Shown: positions 53,745 through 62,938, numbered from the stretch's first letter. The stretch is 64,000 nt of DNA from RI-242 sp038246255 (GCA_038246255.1 JBBRWC010000010.1:1-64000); one strand, 5' to 3'. Numbers and translations are program-made. Notes: generated by a model from the sequence alone, not told the origin.

Positions 53745-56000
53745 TCATTCGGACTGCGCCCGGGTGAAACGGAACGCCGGCGATTCGGCGATCGCGTGGA
53801 TCGCGTCGCGGAAAGTGGCGCGCTCGGGATCGAGCCGCGCCATCCAGCGCGCGATCTCACCCCGTTCGGCGGGGCCGAGCGCGCGCCCGAGCGCGTGCAC
53901 GTAGAGGCGCTCAAGGACGGTGCGCAGGAACCGGCCATCGGAAAGGACGTCCTCGACGAGCGTGTCGAGGCTCGCGGCGCCGGCCGCTCCATCACCCTCA
54001 AGTCCGAGTCCGCGCCACTCCCCCCGCGGCCCGAAACCCTCGAGCGCCAATCCGAGCGGATCGATCGAATCGTGGCACGTGGCGCAGCGCGGCTCCGCGC
54101 GGTGCACCGCGAGTCGGTCGGTGAGATCGAGCGATCCGTCGATCGCGGGCCGGATGTCGAGGGCGGGGATTTCGGGCGGTGGCGGCGCTGGCGGGGCGCC
54201 GAGCAGCGCATCGAGCACGAACACGCCGCGTTGCACGGGCGAGGTGCGCTGCGGCTCGCTGGTCGCGGTCAAGACCGAAGCGTGACCCAAAAGGCCACGC
54301 CGCACACCGTCCGCGTGCATTACGCGGCGCATGCCCCCGCGGGGATCGAAATCCCCCTGCATGCCGTAGTGGCGCGCGAGCTCCGCGTTCACAAACGTGT
54401 AGGGCGCGCGGATCAGCTCCGCGATGGGCCGCCCTTCGCGCACCACCGCATCGACGAACGCGCGTGTCTCGTCGACCATCGCCGTGAACAGGCGCGCATC
54501 GTCGGGATCCGATTCGAGCGCGCGGGCTTCAAGGCGGCGCAATGCGAGCCACTGCACCGCAAAATCGTCCGCGAGCGCGCTCGCGCGCGGATCGTCGAGC
54601 ATTTGCTGGATCGTTTCCGCGCGTCCCTCGGGAAAGCCCAGCGCGCCGCGGCCCGCCGCCTCGAGCAGCGCCCCGTCGGGAGCGGAACTCCAAAGGAAAA
54701 ACGCGAGGCGCGTGGCGAGTGCAAACCCGTCGATGGCGTGCCATCCGCCCGCGGGTGGCTGTTCGGGGTTGGGCTCCATCCGAAACAGGAAACGCGGCGA
54801 CGCAATCAGCGCGACAAGCGCGTGGACAAACCGTTCGTCGAGCGTGGCCTCTGCAGGCGCGAGTTGGCAAAGTCGCTCCACAGCGTCGCGCTCAAGCGGC
54901 CGCCGCCACAGCAAGAGCCCCGCGTGCGCCACCCAGGCCTCCAGTTGGGTAGGGTGCACGAGCGCGCCGAAACGCTGCTCCAGCATCCGCTCGAAGCCCG
55001 ACGGCTCCGGTGGATCGAGGGGCCCCTCGATTTCGATCCATTCGACGACAAGGTTGCGATCCCGCGCACGCGGATCCGGATCGTCGGGGCGCCAATAGTC
55101 GTTGAGGAAGCCCACACAAAGCGCGTATTCGCCGCCGCTGGGAAGCACGAGGTCGCACTCCGCGAGTGTGGGCGCGGCGCCGCGCCGGGCGGCCACCTCG
55201 ACCGCGGTCAATAATGACGTCGCGTCGAGCCGCAGCGCGGCGCGCGCGAGATCGGGCCCCGCCTGGTCCGCTGCAAGCGCCACGCGCAGTCGATACCTGC
55301 CGCCGCGCTCGAACGCGCGCGTCCATTTGACTTCGCCATTGTTGTAGAGCTGCCCGCCGCCGCTGCCGCCCTCCAACACTGCGCCAGCGCGCCGCTCGAC
55401 AACGCGCGCGCTGGCCCCGAACGCCGCCCGCGGCGCCGCGAACGCCGCGCTCTCCACGGCAAAATGCAGCCACCGGTCGACGGCATGCGGCGCGAGGGAC
55501 TGCGCACTCGCGAGGTTGTCGAAACCGGACGCGACCTGGTCTTCGGGCAGAACCCCGTCAAGATCGACACGCAGTCCGAGAAGGTCGTAGAGGCTGTTTG
55601 CGACTTCGCGACGCGCGAGCCGCCGCAAGCCACTCGCGCCGGGGTCCGGGGGCAACGTCGGGTCGTAACGCAGGACGGCAGCGGCGCGCGCGAAACCGAG
55701 AAAGCGCGCCCGCTCGTCGTCGCTTGGAGCCATGGGACCCAGCGGCGGCATCTGGTCGAGCTCGACTCTGCGCACCGCATGGCGCCACCGGGCTTCACGT
55801 CGCTCGAGCGCTTCCAGCGAGTCGAACGGCGCAAAATCAAGTCCCGCTTCCGGCGCATCCCCGCCGTGGCACAGGCTGCAATGACGCGCCAGGAACGCGC
55901 TCACGTCAGAATCGAAGCGTTCCGCGAGCGTTGCGCGCGGCGCAGGCAACGTCTGGGAGGCCACCAACGCCGCTCCCACGAACCCGATCCATGCGTGCAT
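53745..56000 (-). CDS. DUF1587/1592/1588/1585-type cytochrome protein
   Basis: 751 residues from ATG 56000. After a signal peptide (HAWIGFVGAALVASQTLPA) comes a c-type heme site CSLCHGG (Cys41, Cys44, His45), then the family blocks SGLRRLARREVANSLYDLLG (DUF1587), LLLWRRPLERDAVERLCQLA (DUF1595), DGFALATRLAFFLWSSAPDG (DUF1592), TSPVQRGVFVLDALLGAPPA (DUF1588) and RCATCHDSIDPLGLALEGFG (DUF1585) with a second CxxCH. This is the planctomycete cytochrome family; its redox role is unknown. TACTAT ends 8 nt before the ATG. It is divergent from pdxJ. Confidence 0.93.
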   Translation of the reverse strand: MHAWIGFVGAALVASQTLPAPRATLAERFDSDVSAFLARHCSLCHGGDAPEAGLDFAPFDSLEALERREARWRHAVRRVELDQMPPLGPMAPSDDERARFLGFARAAAVLRYDPTLPPDPGASGLRRLARREVANSLYDLLGLRVDLDGVLPEDQVASGFDNLASAQSLAPHAVDRWLHFAVESAAFAAPRAAFGASARVVERRAGAVLEGGSGGGQLYNNGEVKWTRAFERGGRYRLRVALAADQAGPDLARAALRLDATSLLTAVEVAARRGAAPTLAECDLVLPSGGEYALCVGFLNDYWRPDDPDPRARDRNLVVEWIEIEGPLDPPEPSGFERMLEQRFGALVHPTQLEAWVAHAGLLLWRRPLERDAVERLCQLAPAEATLDERFVHALVALIASPRFLFRMEPNPEQPPAGGWHAIDGFALATRLAFFLWSSAPDGALLEAAGRGALGFPEGRAETIQQMLDDPRASALADDFAVQWLALRRLEARALESDPDDARLFTAMVDETRAFVDAVVREGRPIAELIRAPYTFVNAELARHYGMQGDFDPRGGMRRVMHADGVRRGLLGHASVLTATSEPQRTSPVQRGVFVLDALLGAPPAPPPPEIPALDIRPAIDGSLDLTDRLAVHRAEPRCATCHDSIDPLGLALEGFGPRGEWRGLGLEGDGAAGAASLDTLVEDVLSDGRFLRTVLERLYVHALGRALGPAERGEIARWMARLDPERATFRDAIHAIAESPAFRFTRAQSE

Positions 56001-56008
56001 CGAGCGCG

Positions 56009-56014
56009 ATAGTA
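56009..56014 (-). promoter_or_regulatory. Candidate -10 box TACTAT, leaderless start of the cytochrome gene
   Basis: TACTAT, then CGCGCTCG, then ATG 56000. It faces the pdxJ box at 56044-56049; the two -10 boxes are only 29 bp apart, so the divergent promoters overlap. Confidence 0.55.
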
Positions 56015-56043
56015 CCACCGCTTGGCGGAACGCTCCGGGCCAC

Positions 56044-56049
56044 TACACT
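56044..56049 (+). promoter_or_regulatory. Candidate -10 box TACACT, leaderless start of pdxJ
   Basis: TACACT, then TGCGCC, then GTG 56056. The GTG/ATG pair (56056/56065) leaves no space for a Shine-Dalgarno leader. Confidence 0.5.
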
Positions 56050-56055
56050 TGCGCC

Positions 56056-56850
56056 GTGAATCCGATGGAAAGACTCACCCGGAATCCGACCCGGGCCGCG
56101 GGTGCGCCCCCCAGGCTGCACGTCAACGTCGACCACGTCGCCACGCTGCGCCAGGCGCGCCGCGCCGAGCAGCCCGACCCGGTCGAATGGGCCGTCCTGG
56201 CAGTAGCCGCGGGTGCCCAGGGCATCACGGTGCACCTGCGCAAGGACCGCAGACACATCCAAGACCACGACGTGCTGCGGTTGCGCGCGGCGACGACGAC
56301 GTTCGTGAACCTGGAGCTCAGCCTCGATCCTGAAATCGTGGCGTTTGCGCTGGGATCGGGAGCGGACGGTTTTTGCGTCGTGCCCGAAAACCGCCAGGAG
56401 GTGACGACCGAGGGTGGCCTGGACGTCGTGTCGGAGCGCGCGCGTCTCTCGGCGCTGATCCCGCGCCTCGCAGACGCAGGCGGGCTCGTCAGCCTATTCG
56501 TCGATCCGGACGAGGTGCAGCTCGAGGCCGCGGCGGAACTCGGCGCGCCCTTCGTCGAGTTGCACACTGGCACCTATGCGAACGCAGCCGGCGATGTGAA
56601 AGCGCGGGAACTCGAACGCATCATGCGCGCCGCGATCCGCGCCGTGGAACTCGGCCTGCGCGTCAACGCCGGCCACGGGCTCGATTACCGCAACGCGGCG
56701 CCCGTGGCGGCGATTCGCGCGGTGGAAGAGCTGAACATCGGACACGCCATCGTGGCGCGCGCGGTGCTGGTGGGCGCGGACCAGGCGATCCGCGAAATGC
56801 GCTTCGCGATCGGCGCCGGACCGCCTGCGGACGCGGACGGGCGTACGTGA
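56056..56850 (+). CDS. pdxJ: Pyridoxine 5'-phosphate synthase
   Basis: 264 residues. Condenses 3-amino-2-oxopropyl phosphate with 1-deoxyxylulose-5-phosphate to make pyridoxine phosphate (DXP-dependent vitamin B6 pathway). TIM-barrel signatures: LHVNVDHVATLRQAR, GAQGITVHLRKDRRHIQDHD, FVNLELSLDPEIVAFALGSG, CVVPENRQEVTTEGGLDVV, VELHTGTYANA and VNAGHGLDYRNAAPVAAI. Start GTG 56056 (or ATG 56065). No other B6 gene is adjacent. The methyltransferase after it is convergent. Confidence 0.96.
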   Translation: MNPMERLTRNPTRAAGAPPRLHVNVDHVATLRQARRAEQPDPVEWAVLAVAAGAQGITVHLRKDRRHIQDHDVLRLRAATTTFVNLELSLDPEIVAFALGSGADGFCVVPENRQEVTTEGGLDVVSERARLSALIPRLADAGGLVSLFVDPDEVQLEAAAELGAPFVELHTGTYANAAGDVKARELERIMRAAIRAVELGLRVNAGHGLDYRNAAPVAAIRAVEELNIGHAIVARAVLVGADQAIREMRFAIGAGPPADADGRT

Positions 56851-56874
56851 CCCGCAGCGGCGATCGAGCGAGGC

Positions 56875-58137
56875 TCAGCGGCGCCGCAAAACCACGACAT
56901 CCTGGTAACCCGAAGCTTCGCGCTGGATTTCCACCACCTCGAGGAAACGGCCCCACGCCCGGTGGATGTACTCGCTGCGCAGGAACACGGACGTATTGTT
57001 GCTGAGCGCAGAGGTCCAACGAAAAACCGCGCGCTCCCCTGGCATCGGGCCGGCGAGGAACGCGTCGTCGATGTCGTGGTCCTGGACTTGTTCGCGCACG
57101 GCGAGCAGGTCGTGATACAGCGCCATGCCCGGGCTCAACAGGGCCCAGGTGTGCTCGGTGTGCACCGACAGGTACGCAAGGGCGCCGGGACGCAGGACAC
57201 GCGCGAGCTCCGCCATCCACGACAGGTCGAACTCGTCGATGTGCGTGAACACCGAAAGGGCGTACACGAGTTCGAGGCTCGCGTCCCCGAGCGGCAACGT
57301 CGGCAGCACCGTGTTCTGGAACACACGTAGGCGAGCGGGCAGGTGCTTCACCATCCAATCGACGTGACTGCGTTGGATGTCACAGCCAAGGACATCCAGC
57401 CCGTCCTCCTGGTGCACAAAATGGCGCAGGACACGCCCGCTCGCACATCCAAGTTCGAGCACCGCCGCGCCCGCACAAAGGTTCACGCCATGCGCGCGTG
57501 CCTGCGCGGCGATGCGGCGTTGGTCGATCAATCCGCTGACCCAAAAGTCGAAGTGGCGCTCGCCGTAATAACCTTCGCGCTGATCGGTGTCGGGCAGGAC
57601 ATCCCCATCCCGTGCGAGCGCCGCATCGAGGTCACCCGCGCCCATGTCCGGCGGGAGCGCCACCTGCCGCAGGCCCCCGCGGTGCTCGCGCGCAGGCGGC
57701 AGAGCACGGGCCTCGGCCCGCCCGCCGTCGAGGGCGAACGCTCGGGTCCAATCCCCGAAGGCCACACGGGCCCGCACCTCCAGCGTGCGCGCCGCGCGGG
57801 TGGCTTCCACCGCAACCAAGTCCGCGAGCCACTGGCGCGTGAAGCGTGGATCCGCGGCGATCAGGCGCTGGACGAAGTCCTCGAACCAACCCCGCAGGAC
57901 AACTTTGCCCAGTTCCGCGGCCAGCCGGGCCTGGAACGCTTCGCCGTCGAACTGCTCGGCGGCCGCTTCCCGCATCCACGTCCGGACCTCTTCGGTGTGC
58001 TCGACGACAAACTCGCCGACGAGGCGTCGCAGGTGGTCCGCGATGGCGGCTTGCGCGGGGGTTGCGTCGCCGGCAAGACCCTCGGCCGACCGGCTTCCGG
58101 TGGGTGAAGGGGTGGGTTGGTCGGGATCGGGCTGCAT
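56875..58137 (-). CDS. Class I SAM-dependent methyltransferase with helical N-terminus
   Basis: 420 residues from ATG 58137. The methyltransferase domain starts near residue 235: AAVLELGCASGRVLRHFVHQ (SAM motif I), DVLGCDIQRSHVDWMVKHLP and LVYALSVFTHIDEFDLSWMA. The ~200 residues before it are mostly amphipathic helix (DHLRRLVGEFVVEHTEEVRT, AAELGKVVLRGWFEDFVQRL). The substrate cannot be inferred. It ends ~25 bp from the pdxJ stop on the opposite strand, and the start is divergent from clpB. Confidence 0.8.
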   Translation of the reverse strand: MQPDPDQPTPSPTGSRSAEGLAGDATPAQAAIADHLRRLVGEFVVEHTEEVRTWMREAAAEQFDGEAFQARLAAELGKVVLRGWFEDFVQRLIAADPRFTRQWLADLVAVEATRAARTLEVRARVAFGDWTRAFALDGGRAEARALPPAREHRGGLRQVALPPDMGAGDLDAALARDGDVLPDTDQREGYYGERHFDFWVSGLIDQRRIAAQARAHGVNLCAGAAVLELGCASGRVLRHFVHQEDGLDVLGCDIQRSHVDWMVKHLPARLRVFQNTVLPTLPLGDASLELVYALSVFTHIDEFDLSWMAELARVLRPGALAYLSVHTEHTWALLSPGMALYHDLLAVREQVQDHDIDDAFLAGPMPGERAVFRWTSALSNNTSVFLRSEYIHRAWGRFLEVVEIQREASGYQDVVVLRRR

Positions 58138-58381
58138 GGCGGCGGAGCGGCGCGGGGGGCGCCCGAGCCTACTCGGGGCCGGGGCCGTGTCAGCCGCGAC
58201 TGCCAGTTCGGCCGTCAATGCTGTCGTTCGGCATACCCTTCGCGCGCCATATTGGCAGTGCCTGGGAGACGCACCCGCGTCCAAGGCCCGTGTACGCCCT
58301 TTACGGGGCATTTTGACCGCCGCTTACCCCCGGCACGGCCCTTGCATCCTGGGTTCGACGCCCCGGAGGGCGCGATCGGAC

Positions 58382-60949
58382 ATGCACAACCAACTCCCCC
58401 CGACGACCAAGTCCGCCGCCGTCCTCCAGGCAGCTCAGGCCCTCGCAACGCAGGCCGGACATCCTGAGTTGACCCCCGCGCACCTCGCGCTGGCGCTGAT
58501 CGACGAGAGCGAAGGTGTGACGGCGGCGCTCCTTGGGAAGCTTGACGTGGACATCCGCGTCCTGCGGGCCGAGCTGGAGCGCCTGCTCGCAAAGCTGCCG
58601 CGCGCGCAGGGCGGTCAGCTCGGCGCCGCACGGGCCTTCGGGGACGCGCTGCAGGAAGCGGGCGCCGCAGCCAAGCGCCTGGGCGACAGCTACCTGTCGA
58701 CCGAGCACCTTTTGCTCGGACTGGCGACGAAGGGGGGTCCCGAGGTCGCGGGGCTCTTCGCGGCGCGCAAGCTGACCCGCGAGCGGCTCGACGCCGCCCT
58801 CGCGGAGGTGCGCGGCGACCGCAAGGTGACGAGCCCCGACCCCGAGTCCACGTTCGATGCCCTCTCGAAGTACGCACGCGACCTCACTGAGGATGCGCGC
58901 AAAGGCAAGCTCGACCCCGTCATTGGCCGGGACGCCGAGATCCGCCGCGTGATGCAGGTGCTGTCCCGTCGGCGCAAGAACAACCCGGTGTTGATCGGCG
59001 ATCCGGGTGTGGGCAAGACCGCCATCGTCGAGGGGCTCGCCAACCGCATCGTCGCGGGGGATGTACCCGAGGGCCTCAAGAACAAGCGCGTCATGGCGCT
59101 CGACATGGGCACACTGCTCGCGGGTGCGAAGTACCGCGGCGAATTCGAGGAGCGGCTCAAAGCCGTCCTCGAGGAGATCGCAGGTGCGAGCGGCGCGGTC
59201 ATCCTCTTCATCGACGAACTGCACACGTTGGTGGGTGCCGGTGGCGCAGAAGGTGCGATCGACGCCGCCAACATGCTCAAGCCCGCGCTCGCGCGCGGCG
59301 ACCTGCACTGCATCGGCGCGACGACCATCGATGAGTACCGCAAGTATATCGAGAAGGACAAAGCGCTCGAGCGGCGCTTCCTGCCGGTGCAGGTCGACGA
59401 GCCAAGCGTCGACGACACGATTGCGATCCTGCGCGGCCTGAAAGAGCGCTACGAGATCCACTACGGCGTGCGCATTCTCGACGAAGCACTGGTCCAAGCC
59501 GCGCGCCTCGCGGACCGCCACATCACGTCGCGGTTTTTGCCCGACAAGGCTATCGACTGTGTCGACGAAGCCGCGGCCCAGTTGCGTCTTTCGATCGACT
59601 CCTTGCCGCCTGAACTCGACAGCCTCGAGCGCAAGACGCGCCAACTGGAGATCGAGCGGACCGCGCTGCAAAAGGAAGACAGCGCGGGCGAAGCCCGGCG
59701 CCTCGCGGACATCGCCGCGGAACTCGCCGGACTGCAGGAGCAATCCAGCGCCCTGCGCGCGCGCTGGGCCAGCGAAAAGGAACTCATCACGAGCCTGCGC
59801 GCCGGCAAGGCGTTGATCGAAAACCTGCGCGCCGAAGCGGAACGCAAGGAGCGCGAAGGGCAATACGAGCGTGTCGGCCAGATCCGCTACGGCGAATTGC
59901 CGCAGGCCGCGCGCGACCTGGAAGCCAACGAAGCGCGGCTCCGCGCGATCCAATCGAGCGGTGCGCTGCTCCCCGAAGAGGTCGACGCGGAAGTCATCGC
60001 CGGTGTCATCAGCCGTTGGACGGGCATTCCCGCCATGCGGCTGCTCGAAACCGAGCGCGAGAAGCTGCTCAGCATGGAGCAGCGCCTGGCCGAGCGTGTC
60101 GTGGGCCAGGACCACGCGCTCATCGCGATCAGCGAAGCGGTGCGCCGCGCGCGCGCCGGACTGCAAGAGACGAGCCGACCGCTCGGGTCTTTCCTGTTGC
60201 TCGGTCCGACGGGCGTCGGCAAAACGGAAACCGCCCGCGCGCTCGCCGAGTTCCTCTTCGACGACGAGCAGGCGCTTGTGCGCGTGGACATGAGCGAGTT
60301 CATGGAAAAGCACGCCGTGTCGCGGCTGATCGGCGCGCCCCCGGGTTATGTCGGTTACGACGAAGGCGGCACCTTGACCGAAGCCGTGCGCCGCAAACCG
60401 CATTCGGTCGTGCTGTTCGACGAAGTCGAAAAGGCGCACCCCGAGGTCTTCAACATCTTGCTCCAACTGCTGGACGATGGACGCCTGACCGACGGCAAGG
60501 GCAACATCGTCGACTTCACGCAGACGCTCGTGCTGATGACCAGCAACCTGCGCAACGAATCGCAGTTGCGCGAGTTCTTCCGCCCCGAGTTCCTGAACCG
60601 GCTCGACGAGGTGTTGACGTTCAAACCGCTCGAGGCGCATCAGCTCGGAGCCATCGTCAAAGTGCAGGTCGCGCGCATCGCCAAGCACCTCGCCGAGCAG
60701 GAGATCGGATTGGAAGTCACGCCGGCAGCCACCGCCGCCCTCACAGAAGAAGGGTACGACGCCGAATTCGGCGCCCGACCGCTCAAGCGCGTGCTCCAGC
60801 GGCGCGTGCAAAACCTCCTCGCCGACGCGATCCTGCGCGGGACGGTAGGGCGTGGCGATACCGCGGTGGTGGACTTCGGCGAGCACGGCTTCCGCCTGGA
60901 GATCCGCCACCACGAGCTCGCCAGCGCGACCCGAGACGGCGCTGCCTGA
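58382..60949 (+). CDS. clpB: ATP-dependent disaggregase ClpB
   Basis: 855 residues. Hexameric AAA+ chaperone that threads aggregated proteins and hands them to DnaK. N-domain repeats (1-145), Walker A GDPGVGKTAIVEGLANR at ~206 and GPTGVGKTETARALAEFL at ~608, Walker B FIDELHTLVGAG and VLFDEVEKAHPEVFN, and a long coiled-coil middle domain (~400-525, LERKTRQLEIERTALQKEDS and following) that separates ClpB from ClpA/ClpC. ATG 58382 has GGAGGG 10-15 nt upstream. A 15-bp tandem repeat overlaps its stop codon. Candidate sigma-32-like promoter was not recognised. Confidence 0.97.
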   Translation: MHNQLPPTTKSAAVLQAAQALATQAGHPELTPAHLALALIDESEGVTAALLGKLDVDIRVLRAELERLLAKLPRAQGGQLGAARAFGDALQEAGAAAKRLGDSYLSTEHLLLGLATKGGPEVAGLFAARKLTRERLDAALAEVRGDRKVTSPDPESTFDALSKYARDLTEDARKGKLDPVIGRDAEIRRVMQVLSRRRKNNPVLIGDPGVGKTAIVEGLANRIVAGDVPEGLKNKRVMALDMGTLLAGAKYRGEFEERLKAVLEEIAGASGAVILFIDELHTLVGAGGAEGAIDAANMLKPALARGDLHCIGATTIDEYRKYIEKDKALERRFLPVQVDEPSVDDTIAILRGLKERYEIHYGVRILDEALVQAARLADRHITSRFLPDKAIDCVDEAAAQLRLSIDSLPPELDSLERKTRQLEIERTALQKEDSAGEARRLADIAAELAGLQEQSSALRARWASEKELITSLRAGKALIENLRAEAERKEREGQYERVGQIRYGELPQAARDLEANEARLRAIQSSGALLPEEVDAEVIAGVISRWTGIPAMRLLETEREKLLSMEQRLAERVVGQDHALIAISEAVRRARAGLQETSRPLGSFLLLGPTGVGKTETARALAEFLFDDEQALVRVDMSEFMEKHAVSRLIGAPPGYVGYDEGGTLTEAVRRKPHSVVLFDEVEKAHPEVFNILLQLLDDGRLTDGKGNIVDFTQTLVLMTSNLRNESQLREFFRPEFLNRLDEVLTFKPLEAHQLGAIVKVQVARIAKHLAEQEIGLEVTPAATAALTEEGYDAEFGARPLKRVLQRRVQNLLADAILRGTVGRGDTAVVDFGEHGFRLEIRHHELASATRDGAA

Positions 60950-60989
60950 GACGGCGCTACCTGAGACGGCGCTACCCGAGACGGCGCGG
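60933..60989 (+). repeat. 15-bp tandem repeat across the clpB stop codon
   Basis: Units GAGACGGCGCTGCCT, GAGACGGCGCTACCT, GAGACGGCGCTACCC and a partial GAGACGGCGCGG. The first holds the TGA stop of clpB, so the duplicated end of the gene lies beyond the stop. Confidence 0.85.
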
Positions 60990-61013
60990 ACCGGCCCCAC
61001 GCGGGTCCGGTCC
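60988..61013 (+). terminator. Hairpin after clpB
   Basis: GGACCGGCCC (60988-60997) pairs with GGGTCCGGTCC (61003-61013) with one bulged T, 5-nt loop CACGC. No T-run follows, so termination strength is unknown. Confidence 0.45.
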
Positions 61014-61091
61014 CCGCTGTGCAGCTCGATCTCGCCCACCGTGCGGACGCGGGCTGGCTGGCTGGCGGTGGGTGATTGCGGCGGCGGGTCG

Positions 61092-61097
61092 TAGACT
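61092..61097 (+). promoter_or_regulatory. Candidate -10 box TAGACT, leaderless start of the SDR gene
   Basis: TAGACT, then 10 nt, then ATG 61108. No Shine-Dalgarno sequence lies in the gap. Confidence 0.45.
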
Positions 61098-61107
61098 CGC
61101 CCACGTC

Positions 61108-61881
61108 ATGGAGCGCGAAACCGTTTTGATCACCGGCGCGTCGGCGGGCATTGGCCGCGAGCTGGCGCGCGAGTTTGCGCGCGAGGGCGCTCGACTCGTC
61201 CTGCTTGCGCGCCGCCGCGATCGACTCGAAGAACTCGCCCGAGAACTCTCCATGCGGCACGGCGCGGACCACCGCGTGGAAGTCTGCGACCTTGCGGCGC
61301 CCCTCGCCGTCGCATCCCTCGTGGCGCGCCTACGGCGTGAAGGTTGGATGCCCGACGTCGCGGTCCTCAACGCGGGTTTTGGGCTCCACGGCGCATTTGT
61401 CGAACAGGACCCGCAACAACTGCGGGAGATGGTGACGCTGAACGCCGCGTCCCTGACGGAGCTCGCCGCACGCCTTGCTCCGCACCTCGTCGCCCAGCAC
61501 CGCGGTGGATTGCTGCTCGTCGCCTCGCTCGCCGCGTTCCAACCGATGCCACACTTCGCGGTCTACGCCGCAACCAAGGCGTTCGTGCTGTCGTTCGGAG
61601 AAGCACTCCACGAAGAGTTGTGCCCTTTCGGAGTCAAGGTCAGCATTTTTTGCCCTGGACCCGTGCCCACCGAGTTTCGCGACATTGCCGGTTCGCCCGC
61701 ACGTCAAGCGTCGTTCCTCGACACACCCAACGTCGCCACCGCCGCGCGGTCGGCCCTTGAGGGTTTCCGCGCGGGAAGGGTGGTTGTTCTGCAGCCGCGC
61801 TTGCGCGGTTGGCTGGCAACCCTGGCAGTCCGCGTTGCGCCCCGCGCGCTGGTGCGGCGCCTCGCCGCTTCATTCGGCTGA
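61108..61881 (+). CDS. Short-chain dehydrogenase/reductase
   Basis: 257 residues. Classical SDR: cofactor motif TGASAGIGRELA (residues 9-16), NAGFGLHG, catalytic Ser in LLVASLAAFQPMPHFAVYAATKAF with Tyr-x-x-x-Lys in YAATK, then CPGPVPTEFRDI. Arg residues after the second strand (ARRRDRLEEL) favour NADP. It resembles the YqjQ/DltE-type group; the substrate is unknown. The frame is open far upstream through the clpB region in a different frame, so ATG 61108 is taken from the fold start and the TAGACT box 10 nt before it. LemA is convergent. Confidence 0.88.
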   Translation: MERETVLITGASAGIGRELAREFAREGARLVLLARRRDRLEELARELSMRHGADHRVEVCDLAAPLAVASLVARLRREGWMPDVAVLNAGFGLHGAFVEQDPQQLREMVTLNAASLTELAARLAPHLVAQHRGGLLLVASLAAFQPMPHFAVYAATKAFVLSFGEALHEELCPFGVKVSIFCPGPVPTEFRDIAGSPARQASFLDTPNVATAARSALEGFRAGRVVVLQPRLRGWLATLAVRVAPRALVRRLAASFG

Positions 61882-61910
61882 TGGCCCCGTCGAACCGCGC
61901 GCGGACCGCG

Positions 61911-62492
61911 TCACGCCGCGACGGTAGGCGCGGGTGCGTCGCGCAAGACCGTCTGGGGCAGCCGGTAGTGCTTGATGCGCGGGAACTCAAACATGCGCGC
62001 CACCAGCGTGTCGGGGACCTGCTGGCGGCGGGTTTCGTAGGCCCGCACGTTCGCATTGTAGAAGCGCATCGCGGCGGCGATGCGATCCTCCGTGTGCGCG
62101 AGCTCGCCCGTCACGCGCCGAAACCCCGCGGACGACGCAAGTTCGGGGTACGCCTCGCATGCAACAAGGAGGCCGCCGAGCTCCACCGCGAGCTCCAACT
62201 CACTGGTGATGCGAACGTTCGACGCTCCGGAATCAAGTACGAAGGGTGCGGCCCGCAGCGCGCGCTGTTCCAGCGCCGCGCTAAGAGTTGCCTGCTCGTG
62301 GCGCGCCCAACCGCGAACGGTCTCCACCAGGTTCGGCACAAGCCCGCGCCGCCGCTCGAGTTCCACGTCGACCTGACTCCACGACTCGAGCGTGTGCTGG
62401 CGCAGTCGCACCAGCGTGTTGTGCACGAGCGCCACCCACAGGGCCGCGCCTAGCGCGACGGCGCCGCTCACGCTAACGACTAACCCAATCAC
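61911..62492 (-). CDS. lemA: LemA family protein
   Basis: 193 residues. One N-terminal transmembrane helix (VVSVSGAVALGAALWVALV), then the LemA four-helix domain: WSQVDVELERRRGLVPNLVE, TVRGWARHEQATLSAALEQR, RVTGELAHTEDRIAAAMRFY and NANVRAYETRRQQVPDTLVA. Cytoplasmic loop-type membrane protein of unknown function. GTG 62492 overlaps the stop of the upstream gene as GTGA, so they form an operon. Confidence 0.88.
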   Translation of the reverse strand: MIGLVVSVSGAVALGAALWVALVHNTLVRLRQHTLESWSQVDVELERRRGLVPNLVETVRGWARHEQATLSAALEQRALRAAPFVLDSGASNVRITSELELAVELGGLLVACEAYPELASSAGFRRVTGELAHTEDRIAAAMRFYNANVRAYETRRQQVPDTLVARMFEFPRIKHYRLPQTVLRDAPAPTVAA

Positions 62493-62938
62493 GGCGCGCC
62501 CCGTTCGGCGCGAAAGCGCTCGACGTCACACGGCTCAACCTGCCGCGCGAGGACCGGCAGTCCCTGATCAAGTCGCGTCAGTGCCGCGCGGCTCTTGGCG
62601 GATGCCGCGCCAACGTCGAGGCCGATCTCGAGCCCCCGCCGCGCACGCTCCTCATTGACGACCGTTCGCGGCAGTGCCGTGGCGAGCGCGACGGCAAGGT
62701 CGAACAACTCGATGTAGGTCTGCGGAGTCGCGCGGCCGCGGCGCCAAACGAGCAGACGCTTGCCCGACGTTTCGACGCTCCAACCCGTTCGCTCGCTCAG
62801 CAACGTGATCCAGGTCGGCGAGACCAGTTCATGGGCCGCGCGGCGGTTCGGCGAACGCACGGCGTACTGCGCGCTGAATTTTGCATCCTCGAAGTCGATG
62901 TCATCGAATCCAAGGCGCTGGCCCACGCGCTCGACCAA
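62489..62938 (-). CDS. LemA-operon partner, DUF3137-like, probably 5'-frameshifted
   Basis: As read, 149 residues from TTG 62938. It begins LVERVGQRLGFDDIDFEDAK then FSAQYAVRSPNRRAAHELVS and PTWITLLSERTGWSVETSGK; the latter blocks resemble the C-terminal half of DUF3137 proteins, which are often encoded next to lemA. A hydrophobic start, MSLPTHWKVALAAVLVAFAL, lies upstream at ATG 63048 in another frame and would join it if one base were added in the G-run at 62956-62959 (C-run on the coding strand). The gene may therefore span 62489-63048. See findings. Confidence 0.55.
   Translation of the reverse strand: MVERVGQRLGFDDIDFEDAKFSAQYAVRSPNRRAAHELVSPTWITLLSERTGWSVETSGKRLLVWRRGRATPQTYIELFDLAVALATALPRTVVNEERARRGLEIGLDVGAASAKSRAALTRLDQGLPVLARQVEPCDVERFRAERGAP

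Noticed and set aside
53307..55214. Long plus-strand open frame (635 codons) opposite the DUF1592 gene
   Set aside because: Composition is Arg/Ala/Gly noise; the opposite strand has complete cytochrome family blocks.
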